Shown: piece by piece, positions 50,260 through 58,929 of the stretch
Numbering within the stretch: the stretch's first letter is position 1
Layout of the letters: the number at the start of each line of letters is the position of its first letter
Assembly: GCA_039029355.1 (NCBI GenBank)
Contig: JBCCGI010000038.1
Coordinates: forward strand, 1 to 64,000
DNA: 64,000 bases
Direction: 5' to 3'
DNA from: JBCCGI01 sp039029355
Lineage (GTDB): Bacteria; Planctomycetota; UBA1135; GCA-002686595
Position numbers and translations under genes: made by a program
Notes under the pieces: model-generated
The model's database searches: none
Told to the model about the DNA's origin: nothing
Seen by the model: only the letters and a program-made list of their open reading frames with translations

Positions 50260-52650
50260 ATGCACCGACGACTCGCTAGCTCCCTGCCCCTGCTCCTTTC
50301 CCTCGCGGCCGGCACCGCCGCCGCCCAGGCTCCCCCTCAGGCCGAAGGAGAAGCCCAGGCCGCCTTCGCCGACCCGGGTCCTCGCTGGACCGGCCGCTGG
50401 ATCGTCCACGTGAAGCGCGACGCGGCCGTCCACGAGAGCGTCATGAAGCAGCTCGGCGCGCTGCGGCGCGCGGACGACACCCAGGGCATCCAGGCTCTGG
50501 TCCATGACTACGAGCGCACGGTCGAGGTCGGGCACCTGCCCGTCATCGATCGCGCCATCGGGGGCGGCGCCGTGGTGCTCGAAACCAACTGGCTCTCGGG
50601 CACCGTCGTGCTGGCGAACGCTGGCAGCGAGTTGCTCGAAGCCCTCGACGCACGTGCCGACGTGCGACTGGTCCAGCCTGACACCTGGGCCGAAGCCCAG
50701 ATGGAGGTCGCGACCGACGCCGCGCACCACAACTCCGACTTCGCCAACACGCTGCTCACGCCCGCAGGCGCGAACATCGACGGGTCGGGCGTGACGGTCG
50801 CGATCATCGACTCGGGGATCGATGCCGACCACGCCGGATCGTCCCGGCCGCACGCGACCTTCTTCCCGGGCGGTAACCCCGCCAACCCGACCGGACCGGG
50901 CATCGCCGGTAGCCGGATCGTGAGCTCCGAGACCGTCGCCGCGTTCACGTCGCAGTCCGACGAGGACACGTTCGGCCACGGCACGCGGATGGCCTCGATC
51001 GCGGCGGGAGCGAAGTTCAACTCGCTGCCCGACATCGATGACGCGCCCGCCTTCGGCGCGACGATCCGTTCGCTGAAGATCAGCGACGACTTCATCGGCG
51101 GCGGGCTCGCCTCGACCGTCAGCATGAACAACGCGTTCCAGCAGATCCTGCTCTACCCGGACGTCGTGGTCGCCAACATGAGCTACGACGGCACGCAGGA
51201 TCCCGTTGCGTCGCCCAACCAGACGATCGAGTCCGCGACCCTGGCGGACGTCTTCGTGACGCTCTCAGCCGGGAACTACGGCACCGACCTCGGCTTCGCG
51301 CACGCCGCCTTCAACGCGCTCGTCGTCGGCGCCGCGGACGTCCAGACGAAAGAGCCGCTGGTGCTTCCCGGCTCGGTCATCAGCGCCATCGGGCCGCTCG
51401 CGGATGGGCGCACGTACCCGCAGCTGATCGCCGTCGGCGAGGCGCTCACCTGCGCCGACATGGACGATGAGGCCGGTTCGATCGACTCCTTCGGGACGTC
51501 GGGAGCCGCGGCCCTCACCGCGGGAAGCGCCGCGCTGATCCGCCAGGCCAACCCGTCACTGACGCAGCTGCAGGTCAAGGCGCTGCTGCTCAACACCTCC
51601 GAAGAGGTGGTACTCGGGAACCCCGATGCGGCAGGCTTCGGCTACCTGCGTACCGACCGGGCGGTCGAGGCCGCCCTGGCCGGCGACGTGGTGCAGGAGA
51701 CGATCACGACCGGCGTGGTGAAGAAGCACGTGCGCTTCTTCCCCGCGGGTGAGGACGCGACCCTCACCCTCGTCTGGAACCGCGAGAGCTCGGGCGAGCT
51801 CACGATCGACGACCTCGATCTCCGCGTCCGCGACCCGTTCGGCAACCTGATCGCCTGGTCGGCCAGCACCGTCGACAACATCGAGCAGATCCGCCTCGAG
51901 GCGGTTGAGGGCGGCATCTACGAAGTCGAGGTCGTGCCGATCAAGTTCGACGGCGACGGGATGGCCGAATACGCGCTGGCCGGCGTCGACACGATGTCGA
52001 TCGATCCGAGCTCGTGCACGCCCGGACCGCCGATCCTGCTGCAGCAGAGTCCGCCCGGCGTCCCCGCGCTGACCCAGGCGATGGGTCCGCCGCTCGTCAA
52101 CCCGGAGCCGGTGAACACCGTCACGCTCATCGGCTGCAACTTCTCCGGAGCGGCGGTCGTCCAGGTCGGCAGCAAGTTCATCCCGACCAAGGTGATCGAC
52201 GACAACACCCTGACCTTCGACCTCGGCATCGCCGAGCAGCTCGGCTCGGTTCCGCTGACGATCATCAACGGCAGCGGAGTGCTGAGTGACTTCCTGAACG
52301 TGGTGCCGGCGGACAACGTCCTCGCCACCAGCCCGACGATCGACCTGGGGACTCTCTTCCTCAACATCGGCGGACAGCCGGGCGACTTCTACGCGGTCGC
52401 CTTCTCTCCCGAGCTGATTCCGACCGAGATTCCCGGCCTGCTCTCGGTCGACATCGGCAACGCCGCGGCGAGCCTGTTCCCGCTTCTGTTCGGCAACCTG
52501 AACACCGCGAACGGCGTCGAGGAGTTCGTCTTCAACGGCATCCCCGGCATCACCGGCACGCTCTTCCACTTCCAGGGCGTCACGCTAGACGCCGCCACGC
52601 TGGCGCTCCCGTGGCGGAGCACCAACGTCGGCTCGGTCTTCTACTTCTAA
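50260..52650 (+). CDS. Secreted S8 subtilisin-like protease with C-terminal beta module
   Basis: Exported serine protease of 796 residues; signal MHRRLASSLPLLLSLAAGTA, then AAQ. A prodomain of the inhibitor I9 type occupies about 45-145 (WIVHVKRDAAVHESVM). The S8 domain has Asp184 (VAIIDSGID), His240 (FGHGTRMASI), oxyanion Asn339 (LSAGN) and Ser414 (FGTSGAAALTAG). Beyond about 475 come a P-domain-like beta region (LTIDDLDLRVRDPFGNLI), an IPT/TIG-like domain (about 610-680: NTVTLIGCNFSGAAVVQVGS) and, as the last about 110 residues, the recurring beta-sandwich module ending GTLFHFQGVTLDAATLALPW and NVGSVFYF. Its architecture differs from the other subtilase in the window, where the module is N-terminal. 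Followed by a strong terminator. Confidence 0.93.
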   Translation: MHRRLASSLPLLLSLAAGTAAAQAPPQAEGEAQAAFADPGPRWTGRWIVHVKRDAAVHESVMKQLGALRRADDTQGIQALVHDYERTVEVGHLPVIDRAIGGGAVVLETNWLSGTVVLANAGSELLEALDARADVRLVQPDTWAEAQMEVATDAAHHNSDFANTLLTPAGANIDGSGVTVAIIDSGIDADHAGSSRPHATFFPGGNPANPTGPGIAGSRIVSSETVAAFTSQSDEDTFGHGTRMASIAAGAKFNSLPDIDDAPAFGATIRSLKISDDFIGGGLASTVSMNNAFQQILLYPDVVVANMSYDGTQDPVASPNQTIESATLADVFVTLSAGNYGTDLGFAHAAFNALVVGAADVQTKEPLVLPGSVISAIGPLADGRTYPQLIAVGEALTCADMDDEAGSIDSFGTSGAAALTAGSAALIRQANPSLTQLQVKALLLNTSEEVVLGNPDAAGFGYLRTDRAVEAALAGDVVQETITTGVVKKHVRFFPAGEDATLTLVWNRESSGELTIDDLDLRVRDPFGNLIAWSASTVDNIEQIRLEAVEGGIYEVEVVPIKFDGDGMAEYALAGVDTMSIDPSSCTPGPPILLQQSPPGVPALTQAMGPPLVNPEPVNTVTLIGCNFSGAAVVQVGSKFIPTKVIDDNTLTFDLGIAEQLGSVPLTIINGSGVLSDFLNVVPADNVLATSPTIDLGTLFLNIGGQPGDFYAVAFSPELIPTEIPGLLSVDIGNAAASLFPLLFGNLNTANGVEEFVFNGIPGITGTLFHFQGVTLDAATLALPWRSTNVGSVFYF

Positions 52651-52669
52651 ACCGGCCGCCTACGGGGAA

Positions 52670-52708
52670 GGCCGGGGGCTCGCGTGCGGGCTCCCGGCCG
52701 TTTTCGTT
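52670..52708 (+). terminator. Strong terminator of the second subtilase gene
   Basis: A 12-bp stem with two G-U pairs (52670-52681 with 52688-52699) and a 6-base loop is followed by gttttcgtt. It sits between the subtilase stop and the convergent SGNH-hydrolase stop; the U-run serves the plus strand only. Confidence 0.85.
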
Positions 52709-54275
52709 ACGGCAAGAGCGCGAGGCGCCGCAGACGGAACGCGATCAGGTGCTCGCCGTCGCCCCAGGCCACCCAGTTCGACGCGCGCAGGAGCACGTCG
52801 ACGCAGTCGCGGCCGGCCGCGCCGGGCGGGAGCGCGAGCTCATACGACGCCGCCGGATCCTCGCCTTCGCCGGGCGCCGCAACGTCGATCGCGCCGGCGT
52901 CCTCGCCATCGACCTCGACCGCGATGCGGAGCGGATAGACCGCGCTCGCAGCCGGCAGCCGCTCGAGCGAGACCTCGAGCCGCGTCGCCCCTTCGCGGCA
53001 AAGGCCCGCGAACACGAGCTTGCCCACCGTGCCGTCGCCGAGCAGCCCGCCGTAGACCTGATGGATGCCCTCGGCCCGGACCAGGTCTACGGCGTCCCGC
53101 AGGAAGCGCCGGTACACCGCGTGCAGCTCGTCGAGGAAGGCCTCGTGTCGCGCAGGCGGCAACGGCTCGAAGCGCCGCTCTGCGTAGCGCTCGTCCTGCG
53201 CCGGGAGCCTGGCCGCGTCGGCGCCGGGAAGCCAGCCACGCTCGATCACCAGCTCGGCCATCCAGAGCGCGCCGGCGCGTAGGCACCGTGCGTTGGCGTG
53301 GGGGTCCACGCCCAGCGTGTCCTCGTCGGCGCGCTCGTCCACCAGACCAAGCACCGGGATCTCGGGCGCCTCGCGCGCGAGCAGGATCTCGAGCTGGCGG
53401 TGGAAGTCGCGCCCGAAGGGCAGGACGACGGCCAGCTCGGTTCCACGCGCGGCCAGGTCGCGGTGCAGGCCCTGGATCGCGTCGAGGAACTCGCGCCAGC
53501 GCCGCCGCGACTCGGGCGTGACGCGGGTCCGCAGCGCGTAGTCCACCACGTCCAGCCCGCCGGCCTGCACGACCTCGAGCGCGGCGGCGCGCGAGGGTGC
53601 GTGCTCCATGGTCTGCACGAGCCGGCTGTGACGCTCGATCGATGCCTGCGGCCGGTCGTCGCTCGGATCGACGTCCATGCTGCGCCAGCCGAGCTCGTTC
53701 ACGATCGTGGCATCGTCGAGGTCGTTGGGCACCGCGACGTAGAGCACGACGTCGGGATCCAGGCGCTCGACGTGATTCCGGAAGTAGCGGAACGAGCTGC
53801 GGAAGTTCCACCCGGCGCAGGCCACCGTGCGCGCGACGGGCCGCGGGGCGCCGGCGGGCAGCGCCGCGGCGAGCAGCTCCTCGAGCGCGTGGGCGTAGGT
53901 CTCGTCGTCCGCGACGCCGTAGCCGAACGCGACCGAGTCGCCGAGCACGACGACGCGCCGCCCCTCCGGGTCCTCGGCCGGTCCGAGCCGCACGCGGTCG
54001 CCGAAGCGGTCGGTCGTCGCCTCGACGCCGACGAAGGTGGCCGTAGCGCCGGCCTTCATGCGGAACTTGACGTCGGGGTCGCGGTCGAGCGCGTAGGGCC
54101 CCTCCGTCAGCGCCGCCCCCGCGTCGCGCTCCCCCATCGCCGCGCCCAGCTGCGGGCCACCCGACCCGAAGAGCAGTCGATCCACGAGCGACTCGCGGGC
54201 CCAAAGGCTGTAGCCGCCCTCGAGCAGCAGGACGGTCAACGCGAGCACCGCCACCGCAAGCAGCGCGCCCTTCAT
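52707..54275 (-). CDS. Membrane-anchored SGNH/GDSL-type hydrolase
   Basis: Predicted 522-residue hydrolase with an N-terminal membrane segment (MKGALLAVAVLALTVLLLEG; start chosen at 54275, since upstream in-frame codons add only a basic extension). SGNH block I is VVVLGDSVAFGYGV (Ser114), the block III Asn is probably that of VAVPNDLDDATI, and block V is a D-x-x-H motif in LGVDPHANARCL, the fingerprint of extracytoplasmic SGNH esterases and O-acetyl-glycan hydrolases. The C-terminal third (about 400-522) is an additional beta domain (LEVSLERLPAASAVYPLRIA). A role in removing or adding acyl groups on cell-surface polysaccharide is inferred. Confidence 0.82.
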   Translation of the reverse strand: MKGALLAVAVLALTVLLLEGGYSLWARESLVDRLLFGSGGPQLGAAMGERDAGAALTEGPYALDRDPDVKFRMKAGATATFVGVEATTDRFGDRVRLGPAEDPEGRRVVVLGDSVAFGYGVADDETYAHALEELLAAALPAGAPRPVARTVACAGWNFRSSFRYFRNHVERLDPDVVLYVAVPNDLDDATIVNELGWRSMDVDPSDDRPQASIERHSRLVQTMEHAPSRAAALEVVQAGGLDVVDYALRTRVTPESRRRWREFLDAIQGLHRDLAARGTELAVVLPFGRDFHRQLEILLAREAPEIPVLGLVDERADEDTLGVDPHANARCLRAGALWMAELVIERGWLPGADAARLPAQDERYAERRFEPLPPARHEAFLDELHAVYRRFLRDAVDLVRAEGIHQVYGGLLGDGTVGKLVFAGLCREGATRLEVSLERLPAASAVYPLRIAVEVDGEDAGAIDVAAPGEGEDPAASYELALPPGAAGRDCVDVLLRASNWVAWGDGEHLIAFRLRRLALLP

Positions 54276-54314
54276 CGGCTTGGCCAGCACGAGCGCATTC
54301 TCGCGCCGGGGCGG

Positions 54315-54355
54315 CAAAAAAGAAGGAGGCCGCGGACGAAACGCCCGCGGCCTCC
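54315..54355 (-). terminator. Intrinsic terminator of the VCBS-repeat gene
   Basis: Read on the minus strand, an 11-bp perfect stem (54325-54335 paired with 54345-54355; ggaggccgcgg arms) is followed by ttctttttt. It lies 27 bases after the stop at 54382 and is one of the clearest terminators in the window. Confidence 0.92.
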
Positions 54356-54381
54356 TCCGAGAGAAGGGTCCCTAGCGAGAC

Positions 54382-56226
54382 CTAGAGCTGAATCTCAACC
54401 GCGGTCGAGACGTCCCAGGCCGTCGGGATGCCGGCGTCGAAGGTGAGCGCCTGCAGGTAGAGGGTCTGGCCGCCGCCGTTGCCGATGATGGCGTCGGGCA
54501 GCAGGATCTCGCCGTTGGCGTCGGTCGTGAAGCCAGCGGTCAGGATCGGGGTCGACGGGACGATGAAGCCGCCGAAGAGCGCGACCGGGCTGTTGACGTT
54601 GCCGAGCACCCAAGCCGAGGGCGAGCTGGCCGGCGCGCCGGTCAGCTTCGCGTCCGCGGAGTTGCCGATCGTGGTGACGTCTTCGCCGCACACGGTCATG
54701 ACCGAGAAGCCGGGGCCGCCGAAGCCGACGGACTTCTGGCAGACGACGCCGCCGTCCTGGGTGTAGACGTCGGTGCCCGCCTCACGCGAGATGACCATGT
54801 CGAGGTCGGTGTCGTTGTCGATGTCGAACACCGCAACGTCGTGCGTGCCGCGCATGCTGTCGGTGGTCAGACCGACGACGCCGATCCAACCGGCGGACGA
54901 GGTGTTCTCGCGCTCCTCGCGCAGCACGATGTCCGTGCCGCCCGGGGTGCCGCCGAGGTTGTGGTAGATGTGCAGGCGACGGTTGCCGCCGGGGATGTCG
55001 ACGTCGATGTCGGTGTGGAGCGTGTCGCCCCAGCCGTCGCCATCGATGTCGACGATCAGGTTGTTGCTGGAGAAGCCGTCGTCGTTCCCCGAGAGGAAGT
55101 CGTACGTGAACGCCGAGCTCCAGATGACGCGACCGAGCGGGTCGACGCCGGTGTTGATGCGGTAGCGGTCGAGACCGTCATCGCTGAAGATCATGTCCAG
55201 GTCACCGTCCTGGTTCAGATCGCCGGCGTTGATGTGGTACGGCGCGAAGGTGTGGAACTTGTCCTGGATGTCGAAGAAGCCCTCACCCGGCGCGAGGCCG
55301 GTGCCGTTGTAGATGATCCGGACGTCTTGCGGCGGGTTGAGCGCCGTCTGCTTCGCGATGTCGTTCATGCCGTCGCCGTTGAAGTCGGCGATGACCGAGG
55401 CGGCGCCGAAGGCGGCCTGCAGCATGTCCGCGTCGAGGCGCAGCTGGCTCTCATCGGTGAAGAAGCCGCTGCCGTCGTTGATCAGCAGGCGGTCGTTCAT
55501 GTCCGAGCCGGGGGGCTGGAACACGCCGCCGGCGCCGCTGGAGTCGTAGTCACCGAACCAGAGCTCCGGAAGGCCGTCGCCCGTGACGTCGCCGACCGCG
55601 ACCGAGCAGAAGCGCGGGTTGGTCGGGTTGCCGGTGGTGAAGGAGACCATCTGCGGCATGCGCGCGTCCTGGTGCTCGAGGCCGAGCCAGGCGCCGGCGC
55701 CGTCGACGCCGAGGTTCATGTAGATCCGCGGGTGACCGACGTGCTTCGGGTCGCTGTCGCTGATCGTGGTCGCGGTGATGACGTCCAGCCAGGTGTCGCC
55801 GTCGACGTCCGCGACGAAGACGTCACGGTCGTTGGTCGCGGTCAGGAAGCCGTTGTCGCCCGCGACATCCGACGCGGAGGCGAAGAGAGCCGTGCGATCC
55901 TGCAGCAGGCCCTCGTTGTTCATGAGGAGCAGGTTGGTCCGCTTGCCGGCGGACGTGAAGGGCTGCTTGCGAACGATGACCAGGTCGGTCCAGCCGTCCT
56001 TGTCCAGGTCGCCCCAGGCAAAGTCCGTCTCGGTGCCGGTGAGGCCGAAACCACTCGTGTCGCCCGGAAGCGTCGTGGTCTCGTTCGAGATGCTGGTCGG
56101 GTTCGGACCGAGCTTGGAGTTGTCCTGGGTGAACGAAGCCCACTGGTTATCGAACTGCGCGGACGCCATTGAGGCGAAGCCAGTGGCCGCAACAGCAGCG
56201 CCGAAGCTGAGGGAAACCCGTCGCAT
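54382..56226 (-). CDS. Secreted FG-GAP/VCBS repeat protein with C-terminal beta module
   Basis: Exported 614-residue protein; signal MRRVSLSFGAAVAATGFASM, then ASAQ; ribosome site agagagg upstream. Residues about 60-480 carry FG-GAP/VCBS repeats with calcium motifs DLDKDGWTDLVIV, DVDGDTWLDVITA, DFNGDGMNDI, DLNQDGDLDMIF, DIDGDGWGDTL and DIDNDTDLDMV, predicting an integrin-type beta-propeller. The last about 120 residues are the clearest copy of the recurring beta module (GGQTLYLQALTFDAGIPTAW ending AVEIQL), preceded by a Cys pair (VVCQKSVGFGGPG; VMTVCGE). No enzyme signature and no known sorting signal. Likely extracellular calcium-dependent binding protein. Confidence 0.88.
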   Translation of the reverse strand: MRRVSLSFGAAVAATGFASMASAQFDNQWASFTQDNSKLGPNPTSISNETTTLPGDTSGFGLTGTETDFAWGDLDKDGWTDLVIVRKQPFTSAGKRTNLLLMNNEGLLQDRTALFASASDVAGDNGFLTATNDRDVFVADVDGDTWLDVITATTISDSDPKHVGHPRIYMNLGVDGAGAWLGLEHQDARMPQMVSFTTGNPTNPRFCSVAVGDVTGDGLPELWFGDYDSSGAGGVFQPPGSDMNDRLLINDGSGFFTDESQLRLDADMLQAAFGAASVIADFNGDGMNDIAKQTALNPPQDVRIIYNGTGLAPGEGFFDIQDKFHTFAPYHINAGDLNQDGDLDMIFSDDGLDRYRINTGVDPLGRVIWSSAFTYDFLSGNDDGFSSNNLIVDIDGDGWGDTLHTDIDVDIPGGNRRLHIYHNLGGTPGGTDIVLREERENTSSAGWIGVVGLTTDSMRGTHDVAVFDIDNDTDLDMVISREAGTDVYTQDGGVVCQKSVGFGGPGFSVMTVCGEDVTTIGNSADAKLTGAPASSPSAWVLGNVNSPVALFGGFIVPSTPILTAGFTTDANGEILLPDAIIGNGGGQTLYLQALTFDAGIPTAWDVSTAVEIQL

Positions 56227-56426
56227 TGCCGAGAACCTCTCTTGGGGTTGGGGTTTGGAGGGAAATTCGGAAGTCTAGAATCCTACCGAATAACCATGCA
56301 TCCCGGTGTAGCCGGCGAGCGAAACTGACTGGTTTGGGCCCCTCCGCGGCGTAGGGAAGCCCCCCCGCGGCGACGGAGCGCGGCACCGCCTAGCCGACTT
56401 GCGAATTCGATACAAGCAAACGAATA

Positions 56427-56462
56427 GCGGGGCGCGACCCTCCCAAGAGGACCACGCCCCGC
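56427..56462 (-). terminator. Candidate terminator after pilT
   Basis: Arms gcggggcg (56427-56434) and cgccccgc (56455-56462) enclose a 20-base loop and are followed, on the minus strand, by tattcgtttgcttg. Located 34 bases after the pilT stop. The large loop makes it weaker than the others. Confidence 0.5.
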
Positions 56463-56496
56463 CGCTCTCTGCCGGGGGCCTGAATGTTGTGGCGGG

Positions 56497-57786
56497 CTAG
56501 TTCCCGCGGTTCTTGCGGAACTGCTCGAACGGATCGCCGGTGCCAGCCGCGCCGCCTCCGGCGCCTCCGCCGCTGAGCGGGCTCTGGGGCTCCTGGCTGG
56601 GGCTCGGCGGCGGCACGGCGCCCGCGGGCTCCTTGGTGCGCAGGTCGGCGCCCGGGTTGGCGGACTGGGCGGGCAGCGGCGCTCCGGGAGGCGGCGGCGC
56701 CGAGACGCCGGCAACCTCGAACGGCACGCCGATGCGCGCGAACTTCTCGAGCAGGTCGTCCTTCTCGACGGCCTTGAGGTACGCCTCCTGGGGCTCGACC
56801 TCGCCCCGCTGGACCAGGTCCGCGAGCGTGTCGTTCAGGAGTCGCATGCCCTGCTTGCCGCCCGTCTGCATCGCGTTCTTGATCTGGAACGTCTTCCCCT
56901 CGCGGATCTGCGACGAGATGGCGTTGTTGACCACGAGCACCTCCAGCGCGGCCACGCGCCCCCCGCCTTGCTTCTTGCAGAGGGTCTGCGCGACGACGCC
57001 CTTGAGCGAGCTCGCCAGCATCGTGCGGATCTGCGCCTGACGCTCCTCGGGGAACTGGTCGATGATCCGGTCCACGGTCGACGGCGCGGTGGTCGTGTGC
57101 AGCGTGCCGAACACCAAGTGGCCCGTTTCGGCGGTTTCGAGCGCGATCTCGACCGTTTCCAGGTCGCGCATCTCGCCGACGAGCACGATGTCCGGATCCT
57201 CGCGCAGGGCGGCGCGGAGCGCGCGCTTGAAGCTCTGCGTGTGGATGCCGACCTCGCGCTGGTTGATCAGGCAGCGCTGGTTGTCGTGCACGAACTCGAT
57301 CGGGTCCTCGATCGTGATCAGGTGGTCCGCGCGCGTCTTGTTGATGTGGTCGACCATCGCCGCGAGCGTGGTCGACTTGCCGCTACCGGTCGGTCCGGTG
57401 ACGACGACGAGCCCCTTCGACAGGTTGCAGAACTGCAGCACCGACTCGGGCAGCCCGAGCTGATCGACCGTCAGGATCTTCGACGGGATCAGGCGGAAGA
57501 CCCCGCCGGGGCCCCGGTGGTCGCAGAAGAGGTTCGAGCGGAAGCGGCCGTAGCCGGGGAGCTGATAGGCGAAGTCGGTGTCGTTCTCCGCGGCGAACTG
57601 CTCGCGGTTGGCCTCCGGAGCTAGCTCGAGCAGCGCGTCGAGCAGGTCGTCTCCTTCGAGACGAAAGCCATCCAACGGAACCATGTCGCCGTTGAGGCGG
57701 AACATCGGGGCGGCGCCGGACGCGATGTGCAGGTCGGATGCCTTGATCTCGACCATCTTCCGGAACAGAACATCAAGCTTGGCCAT
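56497..57786 (-). CDS. pilT: PilT-type twitching-motility / pilus retraction ATPase
   Basis: Hexameric cytosolic ATPase (429 residues) that powers retraction of type IV pili at the inner-membrane base. Start at the Met in MAKLDVLFRKMVEIKASDLH (57786); the 21 in-frame codons before it are not conserved-looking. Motifs: PAS-like N-domain (SDLHIASGAAPMFRLNGDM), Walker A GPTGSGKST (131-139), Asp box ITIEDPIEF, Walker B VLVGEMRD (201-208) and His box HLVFGTLHT (223-231). The core matches PilT/PilU of about 345-380 residues; the C-terminal about 65 residues form an extra Pro/Gly/Ser-rich tail (VSAPPPPGAPLPAQ) ending FRKNRGN. No other pilus genes are adjacent, so its partners lie elsewhere. Confidence 0.94.
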   Translation of the reverse strand: MAKLDVLFRKMVEIKASDLHIASGAAPMFRLNGDMVPLDGFRLEGDDLLDALLELAPEANREQFAAENDTDFAYQLPGYGRFRSNLFCDHRGPGGVFRLIPSKILTVDQLGLPESVLQFCNLSKGLVVVTGPTGSGKSTTLAAMVDHINKTRADHLITIEDPIEFVHDNQRCLINQREVGIHTQSFKRALRAALREDPDIVLVGEMRDLETVEIALETAETGHLVFGTLHTTTAPSTVDRIIDQFPEERQAQIRTMLASSLKGVVAQTLCKKQGGGRVAALEVLVVNNAISSQIREGKTFQIKNAMQTGGKQGMRLLNDTLADLVQRGEVEPQEAYLKAVEKDDLLEKFARIGVPFEVAGVSAPPPPGAPLPAQSANPGADLRTKEPAGAVPPPSPSQEPQSPLSGGGAGGGAAGTGDPFEQFRKNRGN

Positions 57787-57965
57787 GAAACTCCTCAGCC
57801 GGTTGGGGGGCAGGGGACCCGTGGATCCCCCCTTTCGGCAGGCTGCCAATCTTTCCTGAGCCGGCTCCGCGCTCCGCCGCCCCCTTGTCCGGTGGCCGGG
57901 GCCGTGCTGGACTCGTTCGACGGCCCGAAAATCGTTCCCAGGCCCCTCCGGACCGCGTCCAAGCC

Positions 57966-58325
57966 ATGGAAAAGGTCAACCTCGAAGCAAAGCTCGCCCG
58001 CATCCAGGAACACTGGAGCCCGCGCATCGTCGCCGCGCTCAACGGCCAGGAGGTCAAGCTCGCCAAGCTCCAGGGCGAGTTCGTCTGGCACTCCCACGCG
58101 GACGAGGACGAGCTCTTCCTCGTGCTGCGGGGCCGCCTGCGGCTGCTGTTCCGCGACGGCGAGGTCGAGCTGGCGGAGGGCGAGCTCTACGTCGTACCGC
58201 GCGGCGTAGAGCACAAGCCCGTGGCCGACGAGGAGGTCGAGGTGCTGCTCTTCGAGCCCGCCACGACCGTCAACACGGGCGAGCTGCGGAACGACCGCAC
58301 GGTCGCGCGCCCCGAGTGGCTCTGA
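57966..58325 (+). CDS. Single-domain cupin protein
   Basis: Small cytosolic cupin of 119 residues. Metal-binding motif 1 is visible in FVWHSHADEDELFLVLRGRL (two His and a Glu) and motif 2 in ELYVVPRGVEHKPVA (His), so a mononuclear metal site is likely. The conserved Lys-Trp-free N-terminus and the tail NTGELRNDRTVARPEW match the short cupins of the DUF985-free 'mannose-6-phosphate-isomerase-like' group, but no substrate can be named. Start at the ATG 57966 because the upstream extension is not protein-like. Ends 9 bases before the convergent phosphatase gene. Confidence 0.88.
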   Translation: MEKVNLEAKLARIQEHWSPRIVAALNGQEVKLAKLQGEFVWHSHADEDELFLVLRGRLRLLFRDGEVELAEGELYVVPRGVEHKPVADEEVEVLLFEPATTVNTGELRNDRTVARPEWL

Positions 58326-58334
58326 CCCGCGCCC

Positions 58335-58901
58335 TCAGCGGCCGTAGCGGAGCTCGATCGTCTGCGCGGCCGTGCCTTCGGCGGCGGGCAGGATGACCTG
58401 CACGAGGCGGTCGTAGGCGTCGTGGGGGAACATCTCGCCGTAGGTGGCGTGCTGCTCTAGGTCGGCGAGCTGCCCCCCGCCCAGCTTGCGGACGAGCGCG
58501 GGCACGGTGTTCGAGTGCCCCGCGACGACGGCGATCGAGCCCGGGGGCAGCGCCCTCAGCGCCTCCGCCTGCGCGTCGCCTTCGCGCGCGCCGATATGCT
58601 TGACCTCTAGCCCCAACGCCTCGGCGAGCGGCCCGACCGTCGTGCCGGTGCGCACGAACTCGCTGGCGAACAGGTGCGTCACCCCGGCCTTGGCGAGCAG
58701 CCTGCTCAGCGCCGCGGCGCGCTCGCGCCCTTCCTCGGACAGCGCGGGGTCGCGCTCGGTCTTGGTCGAGCCGGCGGTCTCGGCGTGACGCACGAGGAAC
58801 ACGGTCACCGGCTTGCGCTCCTCCACGCCGGAGGAGGCTCCCGCGGCGAAGCACAGGGCGAGGGCGGCGGCGATGGTCCCGAGCAGCGTGATGAGCTTCA
58901 T
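58335..58901 (-). CDS. Exported histidine phosphatase-family protein
   Basis: 188-residue member of the histidine phosphatase superfamily with a signal peptide (MKLITLLGTIAAALALCFAA). Catalytic motif RHAE in VFLVRHAETAGSTKTERDPA, then the ALSEEGRERAAAL segment, acid Glu in FASEFVRT and second His in VAGHSNTVPALV. Short SixA/phytase-like architecture, so a periplasmic phosphomonoesterase is likely. Convergent with the cupin (9 bases) and in the same direction as, but separate from, the lipoprotein gene to the right, 28 bases away. Confidence 0.9.
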   Translation of the reverse strand: MKLITLLGTIAAALALCFAAGASSGVEERKPVTVFLVRHAETAGSTKTERDPALSEEGRERAAALSRLLAKAGVTHLFASEFVRTGTTVGPLAEALGLEVKHIGAREGDAQAEALRALPPGSIAVVAGHSNTVPALVRKLGGGQLADLEQHATYGEMFPHDAYDRLVQVILPAAEGTAAQTIELRYGR

Positions 58902-58929
58902 GGCGGCGAGTATAGCCGCCGCGCCGGCG

